Origin: an uncultured Roseburia sp.
GTDB lineage: Bacteria > Bacillota > Clostridia > Lachnospirales > Lachnospiraceae
Assembly: GCA_947642555.1 (NCBI GenBank)
Contig: CANRSX010000006.1
Span: 62,001-126,000 of the forward strand
Length of the DNA stretch: 64,000 bases
Direction of reading: 5' to 3'
Shown piece after piece: positions 24,898 to 34,470 of the stretch. A model generated the notes under the pieces. That model was not told where the DNA came from. It ran no database searches and saw nothing but the letters and a program-made list of their open reading frames with translations. The stretch's first letter is position 1. Every line of letters begins with the position of its first letter. The position numbers and the translations under genes are program-made.

Positions 24898-26040
24898 TCA
24901 TCCCTGTGTTTTTACTGCTCTGTAAAATCTCATGACACGCTCCGCGGTATCCCGCAGCAATTCTCTGCCGTGCAGCATCGCCATCTCCAGCGTCACCGGC
25001 CCCGGCGCAATGCTGAACAGTGCATCCACTCCACAGCTGTAAACCGCTTCCGCTCCTGTCCCGATACTGCCTGCAAACGCAATCACCGGGATCTGCTTCT
25101 GACGCTTTACCCTCTCTGCCACTCCCGTCGGGACCTTTCCGCAGACAGACTGCCCGTCCGTCTGTCCCTCACCGGTAAACACCAGATCCGCATCCCTTAT
25201 CCTCTGGTCAAATTCCACTGCATCCAGCAGCATTTTTATTCCGGACTCCATCGCCGCGTCACAAAATAATAACAGTCCCGCTCCCAAACCTCCTGCCGCT
25301 CCGGCTCCCGGCGTATCGAGCACGTCCCTGCCCGTCTGTTCTGCCGCCACCTCCGCAAAATGCTTCAGATTCCGATCCAGGATCCGGATCATGTCCCTGT
25401 CCGCCCCCTTCTGCGGACCATACACCACGGAAGCGCCATTGCTCCCGCAGAGCGGATTCGTCACATCCCCCGCGGCAATGACCGGCACCCGGCTGATTGC
25501 CGGATCCAGCCCGGACAGATCGATCCGTGCAAGCTCTCCCAGCGAACCGCCTCCGGCTTCCAGCGGTCTTCCTTTCCGATCCAGGAAAACTGCTCCCAGG
25601 GCCCGGGCCATCCCCATGCCGCCGTCATTTGTCGCACTTCCTCCCAGCCCGAGAATCATTTTCCTGCATCCGGCTTCCAGCGCCGCCTTCATGAGCTGTC
25701 CGGTTCCGTAAGTTGTGGCCCGCATCGGATTTCGCTCCTCCCCTTTTAACAGCGGAAGCCCGGATGCCGCCGCCATCTCGATCACTGCGGTTCCGTCATC
25801 CAGCAGCGCAAACTCCGCCACAACCGGCCTGCCCAGCGGATCCTGCACCTCCACCGCACAGCGTCTGCCCTTCCTGGCGTATAAAAACGCCTCCACCGTC
25901 CCTTCCCCTCCGTCCGCTGCCGGAAGGATATCCGTAACGGCCTTCGGATCCATTCTGTGAATCCCATCCGCCAGGCTCTGCCCGGCTTCCACCGCAGATA
26001 AACTGCCCTTAAAAGAATCGCACGCAATTACAATCTTCAT
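24898..26040 (-). CDS. glxK: Glycerate kinase
   Basis: 380 residues, the full size for the GarK/GlxK family. It begins KIVIACDSFKGSLSAVEAG, the family hallmark, followed by ILPAADGGEGTVEA, MILGLGGSATNDGGMGMA, VTNPLCGSNGASVVYGPQKG and LVFTGEGQTDGQSVCGK, all intact. It phosphorylates D-glycerate to 2- or 3-phosphoglycerate in sugar-acid breakdown. Its stop region overlaps the start region of the membrane hydrolase, so the two probably form an operon, though no shared pathway is obvious. Confidence 0.95.
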   Translation of the reverse strand: MKIVIACDSFKGSLSAVEAGQSLADGIHRMDPKAVTDILPAADGGEGTVEAFLYARKGRRCAVEVQDPLGRPVVAEFALLDDGTAVIEMAAASGLPLLKGEERNPMRATTYGTGQLMKAALEAGCRKMILGLGGSATNDGGMGMARALGAVFLDRKGRPLEAGGGSLGELARIDLSGLDPAISRVPVIAAGDVTNPLCGSNGASVVYGPQKGADRDMIRILDRNLKHFAEVAAEQTGRDVLDTPGAGAAGGLGAGLLLFCDAAMESGIKMLLDAVEFDQRIRDADLVFTGEGQTDGQSVCGKVPTGVAERVKRQKQIPVIAFAGSIGTGAEAVYSCGVDALFSIAPGPVTLEMAMLHGRELLRDTAERVMRFYRAVKTQG

Positions 26041-26263
26041 TTTCTCACCTCCGTTTCTGACTGTTTGCTGATATATGCCTTACGATTGCTTTTCTTTATT
26101 GTAAGCTCTTTTTCGTTCCTTTTGTATGTTCTGCAAGCCAATTATCCGTATACTTTATTGGTCTGCAAAACAAAAACATGCCTCTTTTCCTGCACTTACA
26201 GACTGATCCTCTGGATGTTCTGCTTTGTCAGCCGCACTTTTAAAACTCTTTTTCCCAAAAAGA

Positions 26264-26310
26264 AAAAGGCATTCGGGAATACGTCTTAACGTGATTCCCA
26301 AATGCCTTTT
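26264..26310 (-). terminator. Terminator of the second glycoside operon
   Basis: AAAAGGCATTCGGGAAT (26264-26280) pairs with ATTCCCAAATGCCTTTT (26293-26309), followed on the minus strand by TTTTTC. It lies 17 bases past the GH3 stop. Confidence 0.85.
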
Positions 26311-26326
26311 CTTTTTTTTACAATTG

Positions 26327-29300
26327 TCAGCCTTCCGCTCTCCACCAGCACAGCTTTACATCCCCGGACATCCGGATCTCAATCTCTGATCCTTCCTCCT
26401 CCTTAAGCGCTGCGTCAAGCGGCAGCTTCACATCCGTATAAACCGGCCGCCAGGTCGCCATCCGCGCGATCGCATCCTGCCTGCGGGACTCATCCAGGGC
26501 CATCATCGGGTGCTCCTCATACAGCCTAGTGTCTCCCTCCCAGGAGGCGGCTTCCCTGCCGTTTACCATCACTGTAACGCTGCCGCCCTGCTCGGAAATC
26601 AGTCGGAGTGAAAGGGTCACGGAGCGGGTCGCTTCTGCTTCCTCTCCCTCCTGCACCGGCGCTTCCCCCGGCATGGGTGCGGGCGCCTTTTTCTCTTCCC
26701 GCACATTCAGGCCGTCGGATTCCGCCGTCTTCCCCGGCACACAGTCGCGGTAATACAGCACGCCTTCCCTGCTCTCATCCGCCACCGTCGCGGCGGTAAA
26801 GCCGAACTGCCCTTCCGTCAGCTCGATATTCTCGTAGTCGTCATAATGATCCGCTTTGATCCGGTTCATGATATTCCGGCATCCGGTCTTCTGGCCGGGC
26901 AGCGCAACCTGGCAGGTCACCGCCTCATCCATGCAGGAAGCACCCGCCCAAATCGTATAGGTGCCCTCCTCCACCATCAGCGTACCGGTCAGCACATCGT
27001 AAAACCGGAATTCATCCACCGGTATGGAAAGTTCCGCCCTGCGGGTCTCCCCCGGCGCGATGTCCTTTAACCGGACAAACCCCAGCAGCTGGCGCAGCGG
27101 TTTCTTCACCCTGGAAGCCGGCGCAGTGCCATATACCTGCGCCACCTCGTCGCTCATGCAGTCTCCGGTATTCGTCACGTCGAAGGCCACCTGAAGCTTC
27201 GTGGCGTCCGTCAGCTTCACCGAGAGATCCGAGTAGGCAAATGTCGTATATGTCAGGCCGTAGCCGAAAGGATACAGCACATCCCCGTCAAAGTACCGGT
27301 AGGTGCGCTCCCCCTTAATAATATCATAATCGTCGATATCAGGCAGCTGGCTGTCGTTCACATACCAGGTCAGGTTTAAGCGACCCGCGGGATGGTTCTT
27401 CCCGAAGATCGTCTCCGCCATCGCGGCTCCCATATCCTGCGCTCCGGTGGCACTCCAGAGGATCGCCGGCACATGCTCCTTCGCCCGGCCGATCGCGTAA
27501 GGATAGTTGGAGAACAGTACCAACACCACCCGCGGATTCACACGGCAGATCTCCTCCAGCAGCCTCTCCTGCGTCGGCGGCAGCGCGATCGTGCCGCGGT
27601 CGATCTCCTCCTTGGCATTGATCATGGAATTGCAGCCGAGCGCTAAGATCACGGTCTTCTTCTCCGACGCCAGCTTACAGGCCGCCGTGATGCCGTCCTC
27701 TTCCACCTTCATCACAAAATGCGCCCCGTCTCCCTCGCGCATCGACCAGAGATCTCCCTCCTCCGTGACCTGCACCGGGGAGTCAAAACGGTTGGTCAGG
27801 ATGACGCTGCCGTCCTCCTGCTCTTTGAGATGGAACAGCTCCATCACGAACCAGTCCAGCGGCTCGTCCTTCTCCGCCGCGATCCGTCCCGGGGCTTCCC
27901 CTGCATCCGGGCTCATGTACAGTCTCGTATTCATAAACTTACCGGTGCGCACCGAGCGGAAGGTAATGCTGCCCTCGCCCCAGTCTTCCTTCACAAAGAC
28001 ATCCGGCGTATCCGACAGATGAAGCGATCCGTCCTCCGCGATGGCAACCGCCCTCTCTCCGTACCAGAGGGTCACGCGGTCCTGCCCGTCAGCACAGCAT
28101 ACACTGTCTGTCGTGCCCGCGCCCGGCCGTGAAATCTCCTCCAGCCCGTTTATCCCATCCTTTAACGTTGTCCGAAACGGTGCGTGTCCGCCGTACCAGT
28201 CCGTATACCAGGCATCCGCCATCGGACCGATCAGCGCCACTTCACCGGGTGCTGCCGGATCCAGCGGGAGAATGCTGTCCTCGTTTTTCAGAAGGACCAC
28301 CGCCTCGCGGGACACCTGTCTGCAGGTCGCGCGGGTTTCCTCCGAATCCAGATCCGCCTCGGTCACGCGATCATAGGGGTTCTGATTTTCCCTGTCATAG
28401 ATTCCAAGACGCAGCTTCGTCCGGAACATATTGCGGATCGCGCCGTCGATCTCCTCCTCTGTCAGAATCCCCATCTCCCAGGCTTCCTTCGCCGCCTGCT
28501 CCACCATCACGGGATCGTCGGACATCGCATCCACGCCGGCGCGGACCGCTTCCGCCACTGTCTCGGCGTTCGAACCGAAATAGTGATGGAAGCTCTTCAC
28601 CAGGCTGGTGGCTCCGCCGTCGCTGACCGCGTGGGTCAAACCGTACTGATCCTTTAAGATATCCTGCACCTCATGATTTAAAATCCCCGGAACGCCGTTG
28701 ATCTTGTTATAGGCCGTCATGATACCTTCCGCATGTCCCTTCTCAATCGCGCGGCGGAAGGGCTCTAAGTACAGCTCATAGCGGTTGCGGGGGTCGATGG
28801 AGGAATTCTTCCAGCCGCGGCCCTCCTCCGTATTATTCCCATAAAAATGCTTTAATGTGGCGGCTGTACGGATATAGTAGGGATGATCGCCCTGCATGCC
28901 GCGGACATAGGCGGAGGACATCTCGCCGGTCAGCACCGGGTCTTCCCCGTAGCCTTCCTCCGTCCTGCCCCAGCGCGGGTCGCGCTCTAAGTCCACCGTG
29001 GGGGCCCAGCGGGAAAGCCCGCGGTCCGGGTGGCGGTGATACAGCACCCGCGCCTCCGTACCGGTCACGGCCCCTGCCTGCTCGATCAGCTCCGGGTCCC
29101 AGGTCGCGCTCATTCCGATGGGCTGGACAAAGGAGGTTGTCGGCTCCGGTTCTGACGGACCGCGCTGGTCATTTCTCGCCTCTACGCCGTGGGCCGCCTC
29201 GCCGCCGACCGACATGCCGGGAATCCCGAGGCGCGGAAGGTCCGGGGAGTGCGAGGAGAGATATCCCAGCTTCTCCTCGATGGTCATCTCCTGAAGCAGC

Positions 29301-29365
29301 CAGTCCAGCCGCTTCTCCACCGGCAGGGACGCGTCCCAGAAGGGTGTATTTTTTTGTGCTTTCAT
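26327..29365 (-). CDS. GH3 family beta-glucosidase-like glycoside hydrolase
   Basis: 1012 residues from the ATG after AGGAGAT; the frame upstream passes through intergenic hairpins. N-terminal (alpha/beta)8 domain: IGMSATWDPELIEQAG, WGRTEEGYGEDP, with the nucleophile Asp in HAVSDGGATS. The GH3 C-terminal domain (VALIGPMADAWYTDWYGG) is split by an inserted ~160-residue beta-rich segment (from about GQDRVTLWYGERA to GAHFVMKVEEDG) resembling a beta-trefoil or fascin-like binding module, then resumes at VILALGCNSMIN. A fibronectin-III-like domain (LRQLLGFVRLKDIAPGE) and a C-terminal lectin-like region follow. There is no signal peptide, so the imported substrate is cut inside the cell. Confidence 0.9.
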   Translation of the reverse strand: MKAQKNTPFWDASLPVEKRLDWLLQEMTIEEKLGYLSSHSPDLPRLGIPGMSVGGEAAHGVEARNDQRGPSEPEPTTSFVQPIGMSATWDPELIEQAGAVTGTEARVLYHRHPDRGLSRWAPTVDLERDPRWGRTEEGYGEDPVLTGEMSSAYVRGMQGDHPYYIRTAATLKHFYGNNTEEGRGWKNSSIDPRNRYELYLEPFRRAIEKGHAEGIMTAYNKINGVPGILNHEVQDILKDQYGLTHAVSDGGATSLVKSFHHYFGSNAETVAEAVRAGVDAMSDDPVMVEQAAKEAWEMGILTEEEIDGAIRNMFRTKLRLGIYDRENQNPYDRVTEADLDSEETRATCRQVSREAVVLLKNEDSILPLDPAAPGEVALIGPMADAWYTDWYGGHAPFRTTLKDGINGLEEISRPGAGTTDSVCCADGQDRVTLWYGERAVAIAEDGSLHLSDTPDVFVKEDWGEGSITFRSVRTGKFMNTRLYMSPDAGEAPGRIAAEKDEPLDWFVMELFHLKEQEDGSVILTNRFDSPVQVTEEGDLWSMREGDGAHFVMKVEEDGITAACKLASEKKTVILALGCNSMINAKEEIDRGTIALPPTQERLLEEICRVNPRVVLVLFSNYPYAIGRAKEHVPAILWSATGAQDMGAAMAETIFGKNHPAGRLNLTWYVNDSQLPDIDDYDIIKGERTYRYFDGDVLYPFGYGLTYTTFAYSDLSVKLTDATKLQVAFDVTNTGDCMSDEVAQVYGTAPASRVKKPLRQLLGFVRLKDIAPGETRRAELSIPVDEFRFYDVLTGTLMVEEGTYTIWAGASCMDEAVTCQVALPGQKTGCRNIMNRIKADHYDDYENIELTEGQFGFTAATVADESREGVLYYRDCVPGKTAESDGLNVREEKKAPAPMPGEAPVQEGEEAEATRSVTLSLRLISEQGGSVTVMVNGREAASWEGDTRLYEEHPMMALDESRRQDAIARMATWRPVYTDVKLPLDAALKEEEGSEIEIRMSGDVKLCWWRAEG

Positions 29366-29386
29366 ACGTTTCCATCTCCTTTCCTG

Positions 29387-29413
29387 CCTGAATCCGGTCT
29401 GACCGGATTCAGG
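29387..29413 (-). promoter_or_regulatory. Perfect hairpin just ahead of the GH3 ribosome binding site
   Basis: CCTGAATCCGGT / ACCGGATTCAGG, a 12-bp perfect stem with a 3-base loop, ending a few bases before the GH3 Shine-Dalgarno. No T tract. It may stabilise or separate mRNAs in the operon or affect ribosome access. Confidence 0.75.
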
Positions 29414-29416
29414 ATA

Positions 29417-29450
29417 CAGATACACCGCGACAAATGTCGCGGTGTATCTG
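29417..29450 (-). promoter_or_regulatory. Perfect hairpin after the solute-binding protein gene
   Basis: CAGATACACCGCGACA / TGTCGCGGTGTATCTG, a 16-bp perfect inverted repeat with a 2-base centre, three bases from the first hairpin. It probably protects the 3' end of the abundant binding-protein mRNA. Confidence 0.75.
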
Positions 29451-29488
29451 CCTAAGACCTGTTTATCATCTGATTTCCTTTATCAGGA

Positions 29489-31240
29489 TTACTCAAGCTT
29501 TGTCTTTAAGAAATCCGTCTCAGCCTGCTCTACTTCATGCAGTCCGTTCGCTTCCATCTCTGCCTGCATCGCGTCCCAGTTCGCGTCGAAGTTATCCACG
29601 CTGTCCGTGATACATTTTACAATCGCCGGCCATGCGATCTCGCTGATGATATTGGAATCATTCGAAATCTGCTGCGGCGTCGCATATGCCCAAAGCGGGG
29701 AATACGGCGGCGTCTCGAACTCTTCCGGCTGCGGGAAGATATCGGTCAGCATCTCCACACCCCATGCCTCACAGGCTGCGATCTGCTCTTCGTTGTAGTT
29801 TGCAATCGTGCTTTCCTTGGTGGTCGGGGTGAGGTAATCACCGTTCTCATCCATTGCACCGTCTGCATATACCGGGAATCCTACCAGGTTGCCGATACCG
29901 GTCTTCTTTGCATAGTCCGGATCTGTGGTCGCTTTCGTGATCTCCTCCTCGGTACGATATCTCTTGCCGTTCTCGTCGAGGAAGTAATTCTCACCCTCGA
30001 TACCCCAGCGGTAAAGTACGGATCCCTCTGTGGAGCACATGTAGTCGAGGAACTTAATCGCACGGACCGGATCCTCGCAGCTCACGGAGATACCGACACC
30101 ATAACCAACCTGAAGACCCTGATACATTAAGGTCGGGCATTTCTGGCCTTCCTCTAAGGTCAGCGGAAGCGGGCAGTAGGTCTTGTCGATCATACCCTCA
30201 GCCTTTAAGGTCGCCTCCGCCTGTGCGTAATGCCACCAGGAGTCCGTCAGCGCTACCACGCGACCGCTGGCGATCTTTGCGATATAGTCGTCGTCAGTCT
30301 GAGTCGCAAATTCCGGATCCAGAATACCCTCGTCGTACATACGGCTCAGCCAGCGGAAATATTCCTTGTTCTCCTCGGTCGTGTGCTTATATGTAACATT
30401 ATACTCATCATCCACCAGCCAGAGACCATTATCCGGCTGCGCGTCTGCGATAAATCCGGACGGATTGCTGACCGTGATCAGCCAGTGCCAGTCGGATGCA
30501 CTCTGGGTGATACCGATCGTCGGCAGGCCGTCCTCTGTGGTCGGATGCTCTGCAAGGTATGCCTTGATGGCTGCCTCAAACTCCTCAATAGTCTTCGGAT
30601 ATTCGTAGTTGTTATCCTTGATGGCCGCCCACTGGATCTGTGCAGTACCGCCGGTGGTAAACTGGCGTCCGTTAACACCCAGGTAGCACAGCTGATAAAT
30701 TCCGTCGTCGCCGCCGCCCCATTTTAACTTCTCGAACTCTTCGCCGTAGCACTTCTTGATGTTCGGTCCGTACTGCTCGATCAGGTCTCTCATATCGATC
30801 AGTGCACCAGCCTCATACAGGCTTCCCGCGCTGCCCTTCGAGTAGATCAGGTCCGGGTACTTGCCCTCTGCGATCATCAGGGAGATATCCTCCTGAGGAT
30901 CGCCAGTCGTGGTTACCGGATAGCTGATCTCCAGCGTTACGCCGGTCGCCTCTGTGATGGCCTGCGCAACCGGGTTATCCCAGTTGTCGTTCCGCGCGTC
31001 TGCGCTGTAGTAGGTAAAGGTGATCGGTGTCTTGTCGTCACCGGCATCGCCGGCTTCACCGCCCGTGCTTCCGCCGCCTGCTGCTTCCGTTCCTCCTGCC
31101 GCCGCGCCGCCGGTCGCTTCTCCGCCGCCCGTGCTTCCGCCGGTCTCATCACCGCCGCCACCGCAGGCCGTCATCCCGGCAACCATCCCGATACAGAGGG
31201 ATGCTGTCACAAACAACGCTGCAATCTTCTTTCTCTTCAT
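29489..31240 (-). CDS. LplA-type extracellular solute-binding lipoprotein
   Basis: 583 residues from the ATG with GGAGG eight bases upstream. Lipoprotein signal: KRKKIAALFVTASLC then GMVAGMTACGGGG (lipobox TAC), followed by a long Gly/Ala/Glu/Thr linker. The mature part is typical of the large LplA-like binding proteins (NWDNPVAQAITEATGVTLE; LMIAEGKYPDLIYSKGSAG; MYQGLQVGYGVGISV). These serve permeases of the LplB/LplC kind, as here, and bind oligosaccharides or glycans. The linker is repetitive at DNA level. Confidence 0.9.
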   Translation of the reverse strand: MKRKKIAALFVTASLCIGMVAGMTACGGGGDETGGSTGGGEATGGAAAGGTEAAGGGSTGGEAGDAGDDKTPITFTYYSADARNDNWDNPVAQAITEATGVTLEISYPVTTTGDPQEDISLMIAEGKYPDLIYSKGSAGSLYEAGALIDMRDLIEQYGPNIKKCYGEEFEKLKWGGGDDGIYQLCYLGVNGRQFTTGGTAQIQWAAIKDNNYEYPKTIEEFEAAIKAYLAEHPTTEDGLPTIGITQSASDWHWLITVSNPSGFIADAQPDNGLWLVDDEYNVTYKHTTEENKEYFRWLSRMYDEGILDPEFATQTDDDYIAKIASGRVVALTDSWWHYAQAEATLKAEGMIDKTYCPLPLTLEEGQKCPTLMYQGLQVGYGVGISVSCEDPVRAIKFLDYMCSTEGSVLYRWGIEGENYFLDENGKRYRTEEEITKATTDPDYAKKTGIGNLVGFPVYADGAMDENGDYLTPTTKESTIANYNEEQIAACEAWGVEMLTDIFPQPEEFETPPYSPLWAYATPQQISNDSNIISEIAWPAIVKCITDSVDNFDANWDAMQAEMEANGLHEVEQAETDFLKTKLE

Positions 31241-31404
31241 CGATAAATCCTCCTTTTCTTTTTCTGCGCCGTAACGGGGCATTCTGCACAGCAGACGCCG
31301 TACCGGTACCCCCACAGCACACGTTTATGCCCAGTCCGGAATCATCCGGACAAAACGCATCGTTTTTCTGCGATTCCATTATGCGATATGCAGCTGCATC
31401 CACC

Positions 31405-32271
31405 TCAGTCTTTTACCGAGCCAAGCGTCATACCGCCGATAAAATATTTCTGTACGAACGGATACACGATTACGATCGGAACCGTCGCCACAATCGTCAC
31501 GGCCATACGGATCGCCATCGGCGTCACGGCCTGCGTCGTCTCGGACGTATTGTGAGTGTCTACCTGCATCCTGGCCTGTGAGATAATCTCGTAAAGCTTA
31601 TACTGCAGCGTCGGCAGGTCCTTCGCGTACAGATAGGTATCCATGAAGGAGTTCCACTGTCCCACTGCGTAGAACAGGGCGATCGTCGCGATGACCGGCG
31701 TACAGAGGGGCATCACCACTTTGTACCAGATCTGGAAATCATTCGCGCCGTCTAACTTCGCCGCCTCCTGCAAAGCCATGGGCAGGCCGTCGATATAGGA
31801 ACGGACGAGGATCATATTGTACACCCAGACCAGTCCCGGCAGTATGTATACGAGAAAGTTATTCCCCAGGTGCAGTGTCCGCATGATCAGCAGGTATTCC
31901 GGGATCATACCGCCGCCCACATACATCGTGATCACGAAGAGGATCGTAAAGGGCTTGTGGCAGATGAAATCGCGTCTGCTTAAGGTATAAGCCAGCATAC
32001 AGGTACAGATCACACCGACTAAGGTTCCGACGACCGTCTTGGCCACGGACATGAAGAACGGCGCCACAATCCCGCCTTCTTCAAATACATACTTGTAATT
32101 CGAGAGCGTAAACTTACGCGGGATGATAAAGTTAATATTTTTCAGCGTATCCGTCGCGTCATTTAAGGAAATCGCCAGCACGTTCAGGAACGGATACAGC
32201 GTGATGACCAGGATAAATGCGAAAATAACAACCAGCAGATAGTCAAACCATGTGCGCTTATTTTTTACCAT
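31405..32271 (-). CDS. Sugar ABC permease, LplC type
   Basis: 288 residues with six membrane helices; starts with TWFDYLLVVIFAFILVITLYPF. EAA loop: ALQEAAKLDGANDFQIWYKV. The ending FIGGMTLGSVKD is typical of LplC (CUT1, the YtcP group). Fourteen bases separate it from the upstream permease. No ATPase gene is nearby, so a shared ATPase elsewhere is likely. Confidence 0.9.
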   Translation of the reverse strand: MVKNKRTWFDYLLVVIFAFILVITLYPFLNVLAISLNDATDTLKNINFIIPRKFTLSNYKYVFEEGGIVAPFFMSVAKTVVGTLVGVICTCMLAYTLSRRDFICHKPFTILFVITMYVGGGMIPEYLLIMRTLHLGNNFLVYILPGLVWVYNMILVRSYIDGLPMALQEAAKLDGANDFQIWYKVVMPLCTPVIATIALFYAVGQWNSFMDTYLYAKDLPTLQYKLYEIISQARMQVDTHNTSETTQAVTPMAIRMAVTIVATVPIVIVYPFVQKYFIGGMTLGSVKD

Positions 32272-32285
32272 CGTATCATTCCCTC

Positions 32286-33224
32286 CTATACCAGCTTATC
32301 TTCGCCGACCATACCGGCAATCTTATTCGCAATGAGCAGCAGCGTCACGCCGACCACGGACTGGAAGAGACCGATGGCGGTACCAAGACCGTAGTCACTG
32401 CTTCCGATACCACGCAGGTACGAGAACCAGGAGAGAACCATCGTGTGATCCTGTACCAAACCGTTGCTTAAGAGCATCTGGCGCTCCATACCGACGCCGA
32501 GCACACTACCGATTGTCATGATTAAAAGTACGATGATGGTGGGGCGGATCCCCGGCAGTGTGATGTGCCAGATCCTTTGGAACCGGTTCGCGCCGTCGAT
32601 CTGCGCCGCCTCATACAATCCCTGATCAATACCCGCCATCGCGGAGAGATAGATAATGGCATTCCAGCCCATCTCCTTCCAGCAGTCGATGATGACGATC
32701 ACGACCCAGATCAGCGGCGAGTTCGTACTCATCAGATGCAGGTTCGTCCCGGCGATCGTGTCGATGACACCGCCGTCGTTAAAGAGGTTCTTCGCGATAC
32801 TCGCGATGATAACCCATGACACAAAGTGCGGCAGATAAGAAATCGTCTGCGATATTTTCTTGAATTTTGTAAAACAGAGTTCGTTCAAAAGAACTGCAAA
32901 TGTAATGGCAACAATGGTTCCAACCGCGATCTGTAAGATACTGATACCGAGCGTATTGATCATTGTCTGCTTAAAGATACGATCCTGAAAGCCCCGCATA
33001 AAATTGTCAAAGCCGACAAACTTCCGCTCCCAGATCGGCAGGGCGAAGGTCGCGGGTTTTACCTCCTGAAATGCCATTGTCCAGCCCCATAACGGGATGT
33101 ACTTAAAAATAATGATCCAGATCACAAAGGGGAGCGACATCATAAACAGGTATCTCTGCTTCCAGACGGTCTCCCATGTTATCTTGTGCTTGTCATTTTG
33201 CTTTCTGGCCTTATTTTTTGCCAT
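32286..33224 (-). CDS. Sugar ABC permease, LplB type
   Basis: 312 residues from the ATG after AAGGAGG. It opens with a basic cytoplasmic tail, then LFMMSLPFVIWIIIFKYIPLWGWTMAFQ, the LplB signature, and has the EAA motif LYEAAQIDGANRFQRIWHI. It pairs with the LplC gene. A 317-base gap holding a truncated repeat and a terminator separates it from the AraC gene, so the operon probably has its own promoter. Confidence 0.9.
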   Translation of the reverse strand: MAKNKARKQNDKHKITWETVWKQRYLFMMSLPFVIWIIIFKYIPLWGWTMAFQEVKPATFALPIWERKFVGFDNFMRGFQDRIFKQTMINTLGISILQIAVGTIVAITFAVLLNELCFTKFKKISQTISYLPHFVSWVIIASIAKNLFNDGGVIDTIAGTNLHLMSTNSPLIWVVIVIIDCWKEMGWNAIIYLSAMAGIDQGLYEAAQIDGANRFQRIWHITLPGIRPTIIVLLIMTIGSVLGVGMERQMLLSNGLVQDHTMVLSWFSYLRGIGSSDYGLGTAIGLFQSVVGVTLLLIANKIAGMVGEDKLV

Positions 33225-33360
33225 AGCATTGCCTCCTTTTCTGTCATAAGTATTGAAATCTGTTGTTATTTTAGCCGGTATCACGTTATACATATATGCT
33301 GTTTTTTCTATATTTATGGTTATTTTGTACTGTCATGATCTTCCCGCAATGTAATGTGTA

Positions 33361-33441
33361 TGGCTCCGCTCATCCTCTGCAAAACGTACTCATTCATGCG
33401 AGCATGATTCGTCCGTTTCACAGAGGATGGCTGAACTTTTT
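33361..33441 (+). repeat. Structured intergenic repeat, copy C (5'-truncated)
   Basis: Matches the last ~80 bases of copy A nearly exactly (CATCCTCTGCAAAACG to CGTTTCACAGAGGATGG, ending CTGAACTTTT). The first half of the element is missing; at 33361 it joins unrelated sequence. Confidence 0.9.
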
Positions 33442-33445
33442 GCAT

Positions 33446-33478
33446 AAAAAGACGCCCGGGAATCTCCCGAACGTCTTT
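33446..33478 (-). terminator. Terminator of the AraC-family gene
   Basis: On the minus strand AAAGACG, an inner TTCGGGAGATTCCCGGG and CGTCTTTTT. It lies about 65 bases past the regulator's stop and just outside repeat copy C. Confidence 0.8.
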
Positions 33479-33541
33479 ATTATCCTTATTAAATTATCCG
33501 ACGCGCCACCCGCCATCTGCCGGCGCGCGCACTGCCCCCAG

Positions 33542-34438
33542 TCAGGAAGCCGGTTCCTCCTGCTGCTTCATCTGCCTGCGGAACATCCCGGGCGTCACGC
33601 CGAACTGCTGCTTGAAATTCTCGATAAATCTGCGCTCGTCGCTAAAGCCCGTATCCTGTGCGATCTGCGAGACCGACTGTCCCGTCTCGCGCAAAAGCTT
33701 CTCCGCCTTCTGCAGACGAAGATCCACCAGATACTGTTTGAAAGTCTTTCCGGTATATTTTTTAAAGAAAGAGGCAAAATATCCCCTCGAAAAATAGAAT
33801 TTATCCGCCAGCTTCTGCTGCTGGAGCGGTTCATCGCTGTGTGTGTGAATATATTCCAGAATAATGCGGATCCGCTCGTCATTCTTCTGATGGTTGATAT
33901 TGATATCCTCAAGCGGATGGCTGCACCTGGAGCATAAAATAGAAAGGATCTCACAGACCAGCCCGACATTGCGGAACTCCTGGCTCAGTTCCTTCGGCCC
34001 TTCCATGCAGACCTCCCGCATCTTTAGAAACCGCGCAAAAATATCCTGCCTATCCTCCTCCCGGTCGATCCGGAAAAACATGTGCCTGTAATCCGGCAGA
34101 AGCGATTCCATGAATTCATGACTCACCAGAATCGTGATGCCGATCAGGTCTTCCCTCTGCTTCGTATCCTGCGGAAACTGGATGCGCCTCGCGCTGTGAA
34201 CCTCCCTGCTGTTGATCAGACAGAAGCCTTCTCCATCCACACAGACCTGCCGCCCGCCGACACAGTACTCCACGTCCCCGAAAAAGACCGCATTGATCTC
34301 CAGCTCCTCGTGCCAGTGACTCGGATACGGGCGCGACGTGCGCGGCGTCTGCCTCCATATCTGAATCGGGCGGTTGCGCTCCCGGTATACGATCTCACAG
34401 ATCGCGTCCTCATCGATTCTGCCTATTTCATTCTCCAT
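33542..34438 (-). CDS. AraC-family transcriptional regulator with cupin-type sensor domain
   Basis: 298 residues from the ATG with AAGGAG; the frame further upstream reads into repeat DNA. The N-terminal cupin (RPYPSHWHEELEINAVFFGD, VDGEGFCLINSREVHS) binds the effector. The C-terminal ~100 residues hold two helix-turn-helices: PLQQQKLADKFYFSRGYFASFF, then RETGQSVSQIAQDTGFSDERR, ending FKQQFGVTPGMFRRQMK. It precedes the LplBC/GH3 operon on the same strand and probably activates it. Confidence 0.9.
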   Translation of the reverse strand: MENEIGRIDEDAICEIVYRERNRPIQIWRQTPRTSRPYPSHWHEELEINAVFFGDVEYCVGGRQVCVDGEGFCLINSREVHSARRIQFPQDTKQREDLIGITILVSHEFMESLLPDYRHMFFRIDREEDRQDIFARFLKMREVCMEGPKELSQEFRNVGLVCEILSILCSRCSHPLEDININHQKNDERIRIILEYIHTHSDEPLQQQKLADKFYFSRGYFASFFKKYTGKTFKQYLVDLRLQKAEKLLRETGQSVSQIAQDTGFSDERRFIENFKQQFGVTPGMFRRQMKQQEEPAS

Positions 34439-34470
34439 AGTACTCCTTTCACACTGCGTCCAACTGCAGC

